Shown: positions 25,787 through 35,555 of the stretch, piece by piece | Layout of the letters: each line of letters starts with the position of its first letter | How positions within the stretch are numbered: the stretch's first letter is position 1 | From: Candidatus Nomurabacteria bacterium GW2011_GWB1_43_19 | GTDB lineage: Bacteria; Patescibacteriota; Minisyncoccia; Phycocordibacterales; UBA9973 | Reading direction: 5' to 3' | NCBI GenBank assembly: GCA_000999465.1 | Contig: LCGB01000005.1 | Location: 1 to 39,759, forward strand | DNA: 39,759 nt | Translations under genes and position numbers: made by a program | The notes under the pieces: model-generated | Seen by the model: the letters and a program-made list of their open reading frames with translations, nothing else | Databases searched by the model: none | Told to the model about the DNA's origin: nothing

Positions 25787-26650
25787 ATGTTTTTGACTGA
25801 AGAAAAAATAAAAGAACTGACAAAGAAAGCAAATGATATACGTCAGAGTATTATTGAAATGCTGGTGGAAGCGGGGAGCGGACACACCGCCGGACCGCTC
25901 GGGATGGCAGATATTTTTACCCTTTTTTATTTTCATGTTTTAAAACACAATCCCAGCGATCCGGCTTGGGAAGAGCGCGACCGGTTGGTCCTTTCCAACG
26001 GGCACATCTGCCCGGTCTTATACGCAACCATGGCGCACGCAGGGTATTTTCCCCTGGAAGAATTGAAGACCTTGCGCAAATTCGGTACCCGGCTACAGGG
26101 GCATCCGCACCGCGAATATCTGCCCTATGTGGAGACCTCATCCGGGCCTCTCGGTTTGGGGCTTTCCCAAGCAATTGGGATGGCTTTGGCGGACCGAATG
26201 GATAAGAAAGACCGAGATAGATTTATTTATTGTTTTATGTCGGACGGAGAGCTTGACGAAGGAAATTCCTGGGAAGCGGTAATGCTTGCGGGAAAAAATA
26301 AATTGCGAAATTTAATCGCGATTGTTGACCGAAATAATATTCAAATTGAAGGATTTACCGAAGATGTGATGCCGCTTGAACCGCTTCATAGTAAATGGAA
26401 ATCTTTTAACTGGCATGTAATAGAAGTTTCCGGACATGATTTTAGAATGTTGAATGAAGTAATAGAAGAAGCGCAAACGATTTATGAAAAACCGACGGTC
26501 ATTATCGCGCACACGATACCCGGCAAAGAAGTGAAAGAGTTTGAACGCGATTATCATTGGCACGGCAAACCGCCAAGCAAAAAGGAGGCGGAAATGGCGC
26601 TGAAAGAATTAAGGACGCTGGGCGGCAAAATTAAAAGCGAGCATCAGTGA
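25787..26650 (+). CDS. transketolase N-terminal (TPP-binding) subunit
   Basis: GSGHTAGPLGMADIFTLFYF, SDGELDEGNSWEA. Confidence 0.93.
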   Translation: MFLTEEKIKELTKKANDIRQSIIEMLVEAGSGHTAGPLGMADIFTLFYFHVLKHNPSDPAWEERDRLVLSNGHICPVLYATMAHAGYFPLEELKTLRKFGTRLQGHPHREYLPYVETSSGPLGLGLSQAIGMALADRMDKKDRDRFIYCFMSDGELDEGNSWEAVMLAGKNKLRNLIAIVDRNNIQIEGFTEDVMPLEPLHSKWKSFNWHVIEVSGHDFRMLNEVIEEAQTIYEKPTVIIAHTIPGKEVKEFERDYHWHGKPPSKKEAEMALKELRTLGGKIKSEHQ

Positions 26651-26686
26651 GTAGAAAGTTCATAAAATTATAAAGTTTGTAAAGTT

Positions 26687-27685
26687 ATGCTTAATCCTAA
26701 ATTAAAATTAAATCCGAAAATTTTTAACTCCGATGTTGAGCAGATCCCTATCCGTAAAGGTTTCGGGCAAGGGTTGCTTCAAGCAGGCGAGACGGATAAC
26801 AATGTGGTGGGGCTTTGCGCGGATTTGACGGAAAGTACCCAAATGAATTTATTTGCCGATAAATTTCCGGAGAGATTCGTGCAGGTTGGGGTTGCCGAAC
26901 AAAATTTGGCAACCATTGCCTCCGGAATGGCAGCTATGGGAAAAATTCCTTTCTGCTCTTCTTACGCCATGTTTTCTCCCGGGCGCAACTGGGAGCAAAT
27001 AAGAACGACGATAACATACAACGACCGGCCTGTGAAAATCGTGGGCTCGCATTCGGGAGTTTCTGTCGGCCCTGACGGGGGAACACACCAAGCCCTGGAA
27101 GACATTGCTCTCATGCGGGTGATGCCGAACATGGATGTCATTTCTCCCTGCGATGCGATAGAAGCCAAGAAAGCGACATTAGCGCTGGTAAAAACAGGTA
27201 AACCGGCATATTTGCGCTTGGTTCGCGAGAAAACTCCGGTAATAACCACCGAAGAAACTCCTTTTAATATAAATAAAGCCGAGATTTTTTGGATACCCGA
27301 TGTCGGGATTGCGCAAGCGGGAATAATCGTTACCGGCGGGCTGATGCACCGGGCGCTTTTGGCGGCAAAAGAATTGGAATTGGAAGGCATAAAAACGAAA
27401 GTAATGAATCTATCTTCAATAAAGCCAATAGATAAAAATGCTGTTGTTGCTCTCGCTAAAGAAACCAAGGCGATAGTCACTCTTGAAGAACACCAGGTAG
27501 CCGGAGGAATGGGTTCCGCGGTGGCGGAAACGCTCTCGCAAAATTTTCCGGTACCGATTGAATTTCTGGGGATACAGGACAAATTCGGCCAGTCCGGCAC
27601 TCCGGACGAACTCATAGAGCATTATGGTATGGGTAAAGATTCTATTAAAGAGGCGGTGAAGAAAGTACTGAAAAGAAAAATTTAG
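26687..27685 (+). CDS. transketolase C-terminal subunit
   Basis: GVAEQNLATIASGMAAMGKIPF, EEHQVAGGMGSAVAE. Confidence 0.93.
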   Translation: MLNPKLKLNPKIFNSDVEQIPIRKGFGQGLLQAGETDNNVVGLCADLTESTQMNLFADKFPERFVQVGVAEQNLATIASGMAAMGKIPFCSSYAMFSPGRNWEQIRTTITYNDRPVKIVGSHSGVSVGPDGGTHQALEDIALMRVMPNMDVISPCDAIEAKKATLALVKTGKPAYLRLVREKTPVITTEETPFNINKAEIFWIPDVGIAQAGIIVTGGLMHRALLAAKELELEGIKTKVMNLSSIKPIDKNAVVALAKETKAIVTLEEHQVAGGMGSAVAETLSQNFPVPIEFLGIQDKFGQSGTPDELIEHYGMGKDSIKEAVKKVLKRKI

Positions 27686-27778
27686 AAAAGCAATTTTTAT
27701 AATGCACACATAATTTTCTGCTGAAAATTTGCTCTGCTCGGCCCGTCGGCCTGCGCAAGGCATTCTAAAAACTCTTTT

Positions 27779-28780
27779 CTAAATTTTTCTTGCTTTATAC
27801 TCTGCCGGGGCGTTTTTGAGATATTCTTCCAGTTTTTCGCGGGAGAGCAGGCCTTTTTGCGCGCCGATTTGTTGCACGACGGACATGGAGTTGATTGGAC
27901 CCCAGGTGAAAGCTTCAAGCGGAGACAATCCCAAAGCGAGCGCGGCGGTCATTGTTGAAGAAAAAGCGTCTCCGGCTCCAGTACGTTCAAGTGGAGGGGC
28001 GATGTCAGGATATATTAGAATATGCCAAAGTTCGTCATTTAAATACAAATAAGCTCCCTTCGGTCCGTCGGAGAGCACAACAATCTTGGGACCTAAAGCT
28101 CGGATTCCTTCCGACAATTCCAAAATATCCCCGCTTTTGATTCCCGAAATAATTTCCGCTTCTTCTTTATTGGAAAAAAATATGTCCGTTCTGGCATAAA
28201 TGTCTTTCAGTTTTTCGGCTCCGAATTTTATCTGGAAAGTTCCCGGCTGAAAGGCGAGCTTGGTATCAGGGTGATTTTTTAAATATTTTAATATTTCTTC
28301 GTGATATGGGAGCGAGTTTTCAGCCAGCGAGCTCAGATAAACCCAAGATATGCCTCCTAGTTGTGGAAATTTATAATCAAATTTTGCATGTTTAATTAAA
28401 ATAGTGCGGTCAATGTCATACCAGAGCACATAATGGTGATTGGTGTTTTGGTTTTTTTCTATTGAAACATAATCTGTTATTACCTTGTCATTCTTCAGGC
28501 TGTCAAGGCATGCCCTGCCAAGTCCATCTTCTCCGATGTGGGTAACTAAAGCAGAGTGAAGCCCGAGTCGAGCGGCGGAGACGGCGGCGTTCGGACCGTT
28601 GCCGACAGCCGGTACGAGCTCGGTCATTTCATAAGGCACTTTGTCTCCGAAGCGGACGCACAACTCGCAGGCGTCCGTGTCTACTTTGCAATGCACATGC
28701 GCGTCTTTCAACCGGATGAACTCGTCTGCGACGATATCCCCAATTGCCAGAAAATCTATTTTATTATCATTTTCACTCAT
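27779..28780 (-). CDS. PfkB-family carbohydrate kinase
   Basis: GPNAAVSAARLGL; ERTGAGDAFSSTMTAAL. Start 28780 preferred (MSENDNK) over track 28816. Confidence 0.9.
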   Translation of the reverse strand: MSENDNKIDFLAIGDIVADEFIRLKDAHVHCKVDTDACELCVRFGDKVPYEMTELVPAVGNGPNAAVSAARLGLHSALVTHIGEDGLGRACLDSLKNDKVITDYVSIEKNQNTNHHYVLWYDIDRTILIKHAKFDYKFPQLGGISWVYLSSLAENSLPYHEEILKYLKNHPDTKLAFQPGTFQIKFGAEKLKDIYARTDIFFSNKEEAEIISGIKSGDILELSEGIRALGPKIVVLSDGPKGAYLYLNDELWHILIYPDIAPPLERTGAGDAFSSTMTAALALGLSPLEAFTWGPINSMSVVQQIGAQKGLLSREKLEEYLKNAPAEYKARKI

Positions 28781-28821
28781 GATATTATTGTAGCATATAA
28801 ATATATAAAAAATCACGAGTT

Positions 28822-30189
28822 ATGTCCAAAAAACTGATTTTAGTTTTAGTGTTGGGTCTTTTCTTTTTTAAATTCAATCTTGTCCAGGCGGGGGTGATAA
28901 TAAACGAGTTTGTTCCTTATGGGGCTACGGAATGGGTGGAATTACTTAACACAACAAATTCCGATATTCCTCTGGACGGGTGGTCCTTGGTAGATGCCGC
29001 TAATCATATTAAATCACTGACCCCGCTCGGATCAATCTCAGCTCACGGAATTGTTGTATATGAATATAATGCCGCCTCTTCAGGATGGTTGAATAATGAT
29101 GCTGATTCTATAGAGCTTCGCGATGCTGCGTTGGAACCAAAAGACAAAGTATCCTATGGCACCACCGATTTGGCTGTACCCTCAACAGGTAAGTCCGCGG
29201 CCTTAATATCGGGCGACTGGCAAACTAATCAAGAACCCACAAAAGATACAGCGAACCTTTCTTCCAGCAACAACGGCGACAGTAACGATTCCACGGAAGA
29301 CGAATTTTCTTCCGATACGATCACTCCAGCAAGCGTCGCCGACACAAAGCCGGTTTCTTCGAAAATCAAGACGGAAATTTCGGTGCGTAACATCGCGTAC
29401 GTAGGCATACCGCTCGCGTTTCAGGGCAAGGTCATGCAGGGCAAGCAGCTCTTTCGCGGCAGGTATTTCTGGAATTTCGGCGACGGTGACTTCCGGGAAG
29501 TTAAAATAATCAACACCGATAAATTTACCCACACTTATTTTTATCCCGGCGACTATGATGTTGTGCTGGATTATTATCCAAATTTTTTTGCTGACACTCC
29601 TGCCGCCAGTCAAAAAATTACGGTCAAAGTGGTGCCGGCCGGCGTTTCCATATCCAGAACCGGAGATGAAAAAGATTTTTTTGTAGAGTTGACCAACAAC
29701 AGCAATTACAATGCCGATATCTCAAACTGGAAAATCACCAGTAGTGCCAAAAGTTTTACCATCCCCCGCAACACCATCATGACGCCCAAGAAACAAATGA
29801 TTATTTCTTCCAGGATTACTGGTTTTTCAGTTGCCGACCGAGGCACTTTAAAATTATTGAGTCCTGTCGGCGAGGCGATGTCTGATTATTCATTTTCCGT
29901 TAAGCCAGTTAAAGTTACTTACAATTCGGATGTTGGACGTCCGAATTCCGGACGTCCAACATCCGAATTAACACCTTCATCCGGGCAACCCCCGGAAGAG
30001 TATTTGCCGGCCGGGGCTTTCGGTAGCGGTGTCTCTGGGGAGGACACAAGCCCGTATTCGCCCCTCTTTATTCCCATCGCTTCTGTGGTTTTAATAAGCG
30101 CCGGCGCCGGTAGCGTTTATTTTATACGCCGGAAAAAGGCCGTTCCAAGTTCGGAAATTGGCGCTGACTTTGAAATTTTGGATGAGTAG
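28822..30189 (+). CDS. secreted/anchored surface protein with lamin-tail (LTD) and PKD domains
   Basis: Signal peptide; VIINEFVPYGATEWVELLNTTNSDIPLDGWSL; YFWNFGDGD...THTYFYPGDYDV; C-terminal TM plus RRKK. Confidence 0.85.
   Translation: MSKKLILVLVLGLFFFKFNLVQAGVIINEFVPYGATEWVELLNTTNSDIPLDGWSLVDAANHIKSLTPLGSISAHGIVVYEYNAASSGWLNNDADSIELRDAALEPKDKVSYGTTDLAVPSTGKSAALISGDWQTNQEPTKDTANLSSSNNGDSNDSTEDEFSSDTITPASVADTKPVSSKIKTEISVRNIAYVGIPLAFQGKVMQGKQLFRGRYFWNFGDGDFREVKIINTDKFTHTYFYPGDYDVVLDYYPNFFADTPAASQKITVKVVPAGVSISRTGDEKDFFVELTNNSNYNADISNWKITSSAKSFTIPRNTIMTPKKQMIISSRITGFSVADRGTLKLLSPVGEAMSDYSFSVKPVKVTYNSDVGRPNSGRPTSELTPSSGQPPEEYLPAGAFGSGVSGEDTSPYSPLFIPIASVVLISAGAGSVYFIRRKKAVPSSEIGADFEILDE
29923..29969. 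repeat. perfect 21-bp-arm hairpin inside the LTD gene
   Basis: AATTCGGATGTTGGACGTCCG / AATTC / CGGACGTCCAACATCCGAATT. Confidence 0.95.
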
Positions 30190-30190
30190 T

Positions 30191-30238
30191 TCCCCTATGT
30201 CTGACATATGGGAATTTCCATATGTCAGACATAGGGGA
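30191..30238. repeat. double palindrome TCCCCTATGTCTGACATATGGGA-ATT-TCCATATGTCAGACATAGGGGA
   Basis: Same element as in fmt (12008-12056), here intergenic. Confidence 0.9.
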
Positions 30239-30287
30239 AGAGAATGATATTCTGGCTTATGGGAGCATATTTTGCTATATTCTAGAG

Positions 30288-32105
30288 ATGTGCGGCATTA
30301 TCGGATATATCGGAAAAAAGCAGGCCTTGCCGATTCTTTTGAAGGGATTGCGTGATTTGGAGTATCGGGGTTACGACAGCGCGGGAATCGCTTTAATAAA
30401 CGACGGAAAAATTGAAAGAGTTCGCGAGGTCGGGAAAGTTGATATGCTTGTTAAAAAAATTGACGGGCACAAGTTTCCCGGGAATATTGGCATTGCCCAC
30501 ACCCGCTGGGCCACGCACGGGGGAGTTACGGAAAAAAACGCGCATCCCCACATCGCCGGAGAAGGAAAATTGGTTCTGGCTCATAACGGAATTATAGAAA
30601 ACTATCGGGAACTGAAAAAAAAAGTAAAGGGGCCGTTTGAATCGGAAACCGATACGGAAATTTTAGCCAAATGGATTTTTCTCAATTATAAGGGCGACTT
30701 GTCGCAAGCGGTTAAAAAGGCCCTGCTCTCCGTGCGAGGAACATATGGCTTGGCGGTCATGCATGCCGACCATCCGGATGAAATAGTGGCAGCTCGGCTT
30801 GGCAGCCCGCTGGTCATCGGTATCGGCAAAGATGAATATTATTTGGCTTCCGATGTCACTCCGATAATACCTTATACCAAACAAGTTACTTATCTGGACG
30901 ATGGCGAAGTGGCGGTAATCAACCGAAAGGACTTGAAAATTTTTAACCTGAAAGACGAGCAAATCACAAAAGGCATCACCAAGATAGATTGGAACACGGA
31001 AAAAGCGCAAAAAGGAGGGTTTGAGACATTTATGCTCAAGGAAATTTTTGACCAGCCGACTGTTTTTGAAGACGCAATCAGGGGCCGTATAGATATGAAG
31101 GAAGGCACTGCTAAACTCGGCGGGCTCAATATGAGTCCGGAAGAAATGCAGAAAATAAAACGCATTATTCTGATCGCCTGCGGCACTGCTTTTTACGCTT
31201 GCATGGCGGCCAGATATGCTTTTGAAAGGTTGTCTGGGATTCCGACGGAAGTAGATGTTTCAAGTGAATTTCGTTACCGGGATCCGATTGTTGATGAGCA
31301 TACTTTGATATTTGCGGTATCTCAGTCCGGCGAAACGATTGACACGATCATGGCGCTGCGGGAAGCAAAAAGAAAAGGGGGCGTGGTGCGCGGTATTGTC
31401 AACGTTGTCGGTTCCACTATCGCCCGGGAGACCGGCGCCGGGACCTATATTCACGCCGGGCCGGAACTGGCGGTGGCCTCAACCAAGGCCTACACCAACA
31501 TGGTCGCCATTTTGCTTTTGTACGCGTTGCAATTCGGGAGATTACACCACACTACCGTTTCTACGGGGCAGAGGATGTTGCAGGAGTTGCTGGAAATTCC
31601 GGAAAAGATAAATAAAATTTTAAAGAATTCCGATAATATAAAAATTCTGGCAAAAAAATACAAGGATTATGAAAATTTTCTGTTTCTCGGCCGGGGCGTC
31701 AATTATCCGGTTGTTTTGGAGGGTTCGCATAAATTAAAAGAAATTAGTTATATCCATAGCGAAGCATATCCTGCCGGAGAAATGAAACACGGAGCCAATG
31801 CTTTGCTGTCAAAGAATTTTCCTGTTCTGGTCGTGATGACTCAGAATCAATTATATGAAAAAATCAAGAGTAATGTGGAAGAAGTGCGCGCCAGAAAAAG
31901 CGAAATAATCGTTATTGCCACCGAGAGCGACAAATCGGCCAAAGAGCTGTCGGATGACATAATATATGTTCCGAAGACAATGGAACTTCTGGAGCCGTTG
32001 CTGAATACCATTCCACTGCAATTATTTGCCTATCATATAGCCGCCATGTTGCATCGCGATGTGGACCGGCCGAGAAATTTAGCCAAAAGCGTAACCGTTG
32101 AATGA
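30288..32105 (+). CDS. glmS: glutamine-fructose-6-phosphate aminotransferase
   Basis: MCGIIGYIG with N-terminal Cys, HTRWATHGGVTEKNAHPH, SQSGETIDT, C-term PRNLAKSVTVE; start corrected to 30288. Confidence 0.96.
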   Translation: MCGIIGYIGKKQALPILLKGLRDLEYRGYDSAGIALINDGKIERVREVGKVDMLVKKIDGHKFPGNIGIAHTRWATHGGVTEKNAHPHIAGEGKLVLAHNGIIENYRELKKKVKGPFESETDTEILAKWIFLNYKGDLSQAVKKALLSVRGTYGLAVMHADHPDEIVAARLGSPLVIGIGKDEYYLASDVTPIIPYTKQVTYLDDGEVAVINRKDLKIFNLKDEQITKGITKIDWNTEKAQKGGFETFMLKEIFDQPTVFEDAIRGRIDMKEGTAKLGGLNMSPEEMQKIKRIILIACGTAFYACMAARYAFERLSGIPTEVDVSSEFRYRDPIVDEHTLIFAVSQSGETIDTIMALREAKRKGGVVRGIVNVVGSTIARETGAGTYIHAGPELAVASTKAYTNMVAILLLYALQFGRLHHTTVSTGQRMLQELLEIPEKINKILKNSDNIKILAKKYKDYENFLFLGRGVNYPVVLEGSHKLKEISYIHSEAYPAGEMKHGANALLSKNFPVLVVMTQNQLYEKIKSNVEEVRARKSEIIVIATESDKSAKELSDDIIYVPKTMELLEPLLNTIPLQLFAYHIAAMLHRDVDRPRNLAKSVTVE

Positions 32106-32111
32106 TATTTT

Positions 32112-32678
32112 ATGAAAATCATATTCCAGAACAATGTGCCGGAGTTTTCATTACCACTGCCCATTTGGAGCTCCATTCATCTGGCCGATGCGATTGGGAG
32201 AGACGGGGAGGAGTTCAGCGTCTTTGTCGGGCTGGAAAAAAAGTACGTCGAGCAGTTGAAGCAACTTTCCTTGGACGAAAGTGATGTTGACCTACAGAAG
32301 TATACCGGAGACAAAGAAAGGTTCGGTCTGGGATCGTTTGAGGACTGGTATAGAAAAAATCGAACCCCTTTTGCCCTTTTTCATAAGCAGAGCGATGCCT
32401 TGGCCGCTCTGGTGTGGTTTGGTCCGAGTCCCTTATTTTCCGACGAGAATTATTGGCAGACGGCGGCCTGGAGATCTTATCGCCCTTTCCGGGGAAAAGG
32501 GATAATGAGAAATTTCACTCAGTTTGCCATGGAGATTTACCGAAGTAAATTTCCCGACGCAAAATTCTGGATTGCCTTGAAGAGAGGTAATAAGGGGAGC
32601 GCCCAGCTGGCAGCCGATCTTGATTTTGAAGTTCTGGAGGAAGCGTCGGACGACTTTAAAGTGGTCATGGTAAGATAA
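32112..32678 (+). CDS. GNAT-like N-acetyltransferase family protein
   Basis: AAWRSYRPFRGKGIMRNFTQFAMEIYR; LKRGNKGSAQLAADLDFEVL. Confidence 0.6.
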   Translation: MKIIFQNNVPEFSLPLPIWSSIHLADAIGRDGEEFSVFVGLEKKYVEQLKQLSLDESDVDLQKYTGDKERFGLGSFEDWYRKNRTPFALFHKQSDALAALVWFGPSPLFSDENYWQTAAWRSYRPFRGKGIMRNFTQFAMEIYRSKFPDAKFWIALKRGNKGSAQLAADLDFEVLEEASDDFKVVMVR

Positions 32679-32704
32679 AATCAAAATCGTAGTATAATAA
32701 TTTT

Positions 32705-33652
32705 ATGGAGAGAATACTAATCATTGGGGCGTGCGGACAAATAGGGGTGGAGCTTACACTGGCCCTGCGGGCAAAATATGGCAACGAGAATGTTTTTGCC
32801 GCGGACATCAGGGAGGAGAACCCACTGCTTGCCGGCACCGGACCCTTTGCCATACTGGATGTTATGGATGCGGAAGCCACTCGGGCCTTGGTCAGGAAAG
32901 AGAAAATAACAACGATATATCTCTTGGCGGCGCTGCTTTCGGCCACTGGCGAAAAGGACCCAAAACTTTGCTGGAATTTGAATATAGGGAGTTTGCGGCA
33001 GGTATTGGATTTGGGGGTGGAGGAGAAACTTAAAATTTTTTGGCCTTCTTCCATCGCGGCTTTCGGCCCGACGACTCCGAGAGAAAATACTCCACAGAGA
33101 ACAATTATGGAGCCGACCACTATGTATGGAATTACTAAATACGCCGGCGAACTTTTGTGCCAGTATTACAAGAATAAGTTTAGTTTGGATGTGCGCAGCG
33201 TGCGCTATCCGGGCTTAATCAGCTGGAAATCCGAGCCGGGCGGAGGGACAACGGACTATGCGGTGGAAATTTTTTATGGCGCGATTCGGGAGGGGAAATA
33301 CACAAGTTTCCTTTCCGAGAATACCTTTCTTCCGATGATGTATATGGACGACGCTATCCGCGCGACTATGCAATTAATGGAAACTCCAATAGAGAAAATA
33401 AAATCCGGCATGTCCTATAATCTGTCGGCAATCAGCTTTTCCCCGAAAGAGATCGCGGAGGCGATAAAAAAGCATATTCCGAGTTTTCAAATAAGTTACA
33501 AGCCAGATTTTCATCAGCCGATTGCCGATAGTTGGCCGAAGTCAATTGACGACAGTGTTGCTCGGGCGGAGTGGGGTTGGAAACATGAATACGACCTGGA
33601 GAAAATGACGGACGTGATGCTAGAAAATTTAAAAAAGAAATTAAAACAATAG
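32705..33652 (+). CDS. SDR-type L-threonine dehydrogenase / NAD-dependent epimerase
   Basis: ILIIGACGQIGVELTLAL; YGITKYAGELL; RYPGLISWKSEPGGGTTDYAVEIFY. Confidence 0.85.
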   Translation: MERILIIGACGQIGVELTLALRAKYGNENVFAADIREENPLLAGTGPFAILDVMDAEATRALVRKEKITTIYLLAALLSATGEKDPKLCWNLNIGSLRQVLDLGVEEKLKIFWPSSIAAFGPTTPRENTPQRTIMEPTTMYGITKYAGELLCQYYKNKFSLDVRSVRYPGLISWKSEPGGGTTDYAVEIFYGAIREGKYTSFLSENTFLPMMYMDDAIRATMQLMETPIEKIKSGMSYNLSAISFSPKEIAEAIKKHIPSFQISYKPDFHQPIADSWPKSIDDSVARAEWGWKHEYDLEKMTDVMLENLKKKLKQ

Positions 33653-33680
33653 TATCGCTGTACATTATTATCAAACCGAA

Positions 33681-33716
33681 ATTGTTATAAACTTTGCTAT
33701 CGCAGAAAATGTAACA
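33681..33716. repeat. 36-bp hairpin repeat, copy 1
   Basis: ATTGTTATAAACTTTGCTATCGCAGAAAATGTAACA. Confidence 0.85.
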
Positions 33717-33725
33717 AATGGCTCG

Positions 33726-34217
33726 TTAGAGTATTTTCTTCGTTGGGTCATATCCTTTTGCCAACTTAAAGGTTTTGACATCATTTTTTAGTCCGATACT
33801 CTTTACATAGTCCAGGAATGCTTTTGGTAGGGGAGATGGCCCGACCCAGACGCTTTTTTGCATCATAATATAATTAAACTTTTTGAGATGCCAACGGAGC
33901 CACTCCCTTTCGGCTTTTTTGGTCTCAGGCACATCAAACATCACCAAGAGATTTTTTGGTTCATCCTTGCTGAACTTAAAGTTAAACTGCTTCAGTGAAT
34001 CAATTTTTCTTCTGATATAATTTCTACCCTTTAGAGTAATGAATAATCCGTCACAGTCTTCTATAAAGCCTTCCTTTTTGAGACGAGACATGGTGCCACG
34101 CAGAGAACTTGGTGAATATTTGTTAAATTTTGGCAAACCCAAAAGGTTTACACGGCTTCCTTTGTAATTGAGTGATACATTGCTAAGCTCTTTTAAAATA
34201 TCGTATATAATACTCAT
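33726..34217 (-). CDS. winged-helix + Cas2-like (PaaX/VapD-type ferredoxin fold) protein
   Basis: C-part NLLVMFDVPETKKAEREWLRWHLKKFNYIMMQKSVWVGP resembles the Cas2/PaaX-C beta-alpha-beta core; N-part wHTH-like. Start 34217 has TATATT 6 nt upstream. Confidence 0.6.
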   Translation of the reverse strand: MSIIYDILKELSNVSLNYKGSRVNLLGLPKFNKYSPSSLRGTMSRLKKEGFIEDCDGLFITLKGRNYIRRKIDSLKQFNFKFSKDEPKNLLVMFDVPETKKAEREWLRWHLKKFNYIMMQKSVWVGPSPLPKAFLDYVKSIGLKNDVKTFKLAKGYDPTKKIL

Positions 34218-34233
34218 ATATAAAATATACCAC

Positions 34234-34269
34234 ATTGTTATAAACTCTGCTATCGCAGAGAGTGTAACA
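34234..34269. repeat. 36-bp hairpin repeat, copy 2
   Basis: ATTGTTATAAACTCTGCTATCGCAGAGAGTGTAACA; 33/36 identical to copy 1. Confidence 0.85.
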
Positions 34270-34328
34270 TTTTAGTGAAAGTTTTAGCATTTAGCGCATT
34301 TTCTTCAGGAAAATGATATAATTAATCC

Positions 34329-35555
34329 ATGTATTCCAAAAAACTTACGGACGATATAGAAAAAGAACTAGAGATGCTCAAAAACGCCGGGAAATTTAAG
34401 GTGGAAAGGGAGCTCGATGGGGCGCAGGGGGCGGAAGTGGAAATTACCGGCAGGAAAGTCCTAATGTTCGCCGCCAATAATTATTTGGGTCTGGCCAACC
34501 ACCCGGAAATCAACCGAACCGCCAAGGATGCCATAGACAAATACGGCTTCGGCCTTTCCTCGGTGCGTTTTATTTCCGGCACGGAAGGCATACACAAGGT
34601 TTTGGAGAAAAAATTGTCGGAATTCCTGGGAACCGAGGATTCCATTTTATATTCCACCAATTTCATGGCTAACCTCGGTTTTTTTGCCACTATTACCAAC
34701 GAGGCGTTAGGCAGCGCGGAACACATTGACGCAATTTACAGCGACGAGCTAAACCACGCCAGCATCATTGACGCTTTCAAGCTGTGCAAAAAGGAAAGCG
34801 TGGCCAAAAGAATTTACCCGCACGGAGACCTGGCCGCTTTGGAAAAAATGCTGGAAGAAGACCGGGGCAAGGGGTATCGTTTTAAAATAATCGTCAGCGA
34901 CGGGGTGTTTTCCATGGAAGGATACTTGGCGGAACTGCCGAAGCTGAAGGAACTGGCGGAAAAATACGAAGCGCTTTTATTCGTGGATGACGCGCATGCC
35001 ATCGGAGTATTGGGGAAAACCGGGGCCGGCACGCCGGAACACTTCGGCCTGCGGGGGAAAATAGACGTTCTTTCCGGCACTTTCGGCAAGGCATTGGGCG
35101 GAGCGGTCGGCGGATATATTTCAGGCAAAAAAGAAATCATAGAATTACTGCGCCAGAAATCCCGCACCTATCTTTTCTCCAATTCCGTGCCCCCGTCGGT
35201 AGTTATTGCCTCCATCCGGGCGCTGGACCTGCTGAAAGAGAAGCCGGAACTTTTGAAAAATGTTTCAGAGAACGCGAAGTATTTCAGGGACGGCGCGAAA
35301 AAATTGGGTTTTGAGGTATTGGACGGTATCCACCCGATTGTACCGGTGATGCTGGGCGACGCCGCTAAAACGCAGGAAATGAGCAAGAAACTTTTGGAGA
35401 AAGGGCTTTTCGTGGTGGGGCTCTGGTTTCCGGTGGTGCCCGAAGGCACCGCGCGCCTCCGCTTTCAGATTTCCGCCGCGCATACAAAAGAACAAATTGA
35501 CCATGCGCTTCAAATACTCTCCGAGGTAGGAAAGGAAATGGGGGTAATCCAATAA
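34329..35555 (+). CDS. kbl: glycine C-acetyltransferase (2-amino-3-ketobutyrate CoA ligase) family
   Basis: NNYLGLANHPEI, FVDDAHAIGVLG, DVLSGTFGKALGGAVGGY. Confidence 0.9.
   Translation: MYSKKLTDDIEKELEMLKNAGKFKVERELDGAQGAEVEITGRKVLMFAANNYLGLANHPEINRTAKDAIDKYGFGLSSVRFISGTEGIHKVLEKKLSEFLGTEDSILYSTNFMANLGFFATITNEALGSAEHIDAIYSDELNHASIIDAFKLCKKESVAKRIYPHGDLAALEKMLEEDRGKGYRFKIIVSDGVFSMEGYLAELPKLKELAEKYEALLFVDDAHAIGVLGKTGAGTPEHFGLRGKIDVLSGTFGKALGGAVGGYISGKKEIIELLRQKSRTYLFSNSVPPSVVIASIRALDLLKEKPELLKNVSENAKYFRDGAKKLGFEVLDGIHPIVPVMLGDAAKTQEMSKKLLEKGLFVVGLWFPVVPEGTARLRFQISAAHTKEQIDHALQILSEVGKEMGVIQ

Noticed and set aside
25787-27685. Frameshifted transketolase pseudogene
   Set aside because: Two-subunit (split) transketolases are common; both halves have clean starts, stops and complete motifs.
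30222-30287. ORF-track N-terminal extension of GlmS (MSDIGEENDILAYGSIFCYILE)
   Set aside because: It is translated from the double-palindrome repeat; GlmS needs the Cys directly after Met (MCGIIGY) at 30288, which also has TATATT 6 nt upstream.
33681-34269. CRISPR-Cas locus suggested by the Cas2-like gene and nearby repeats
   Set aside because: Only two repeats, flanking a gene rather than alternating with spacers; no Cas1 or effector; the fold is also found in PaaX-type regulators and VapD.
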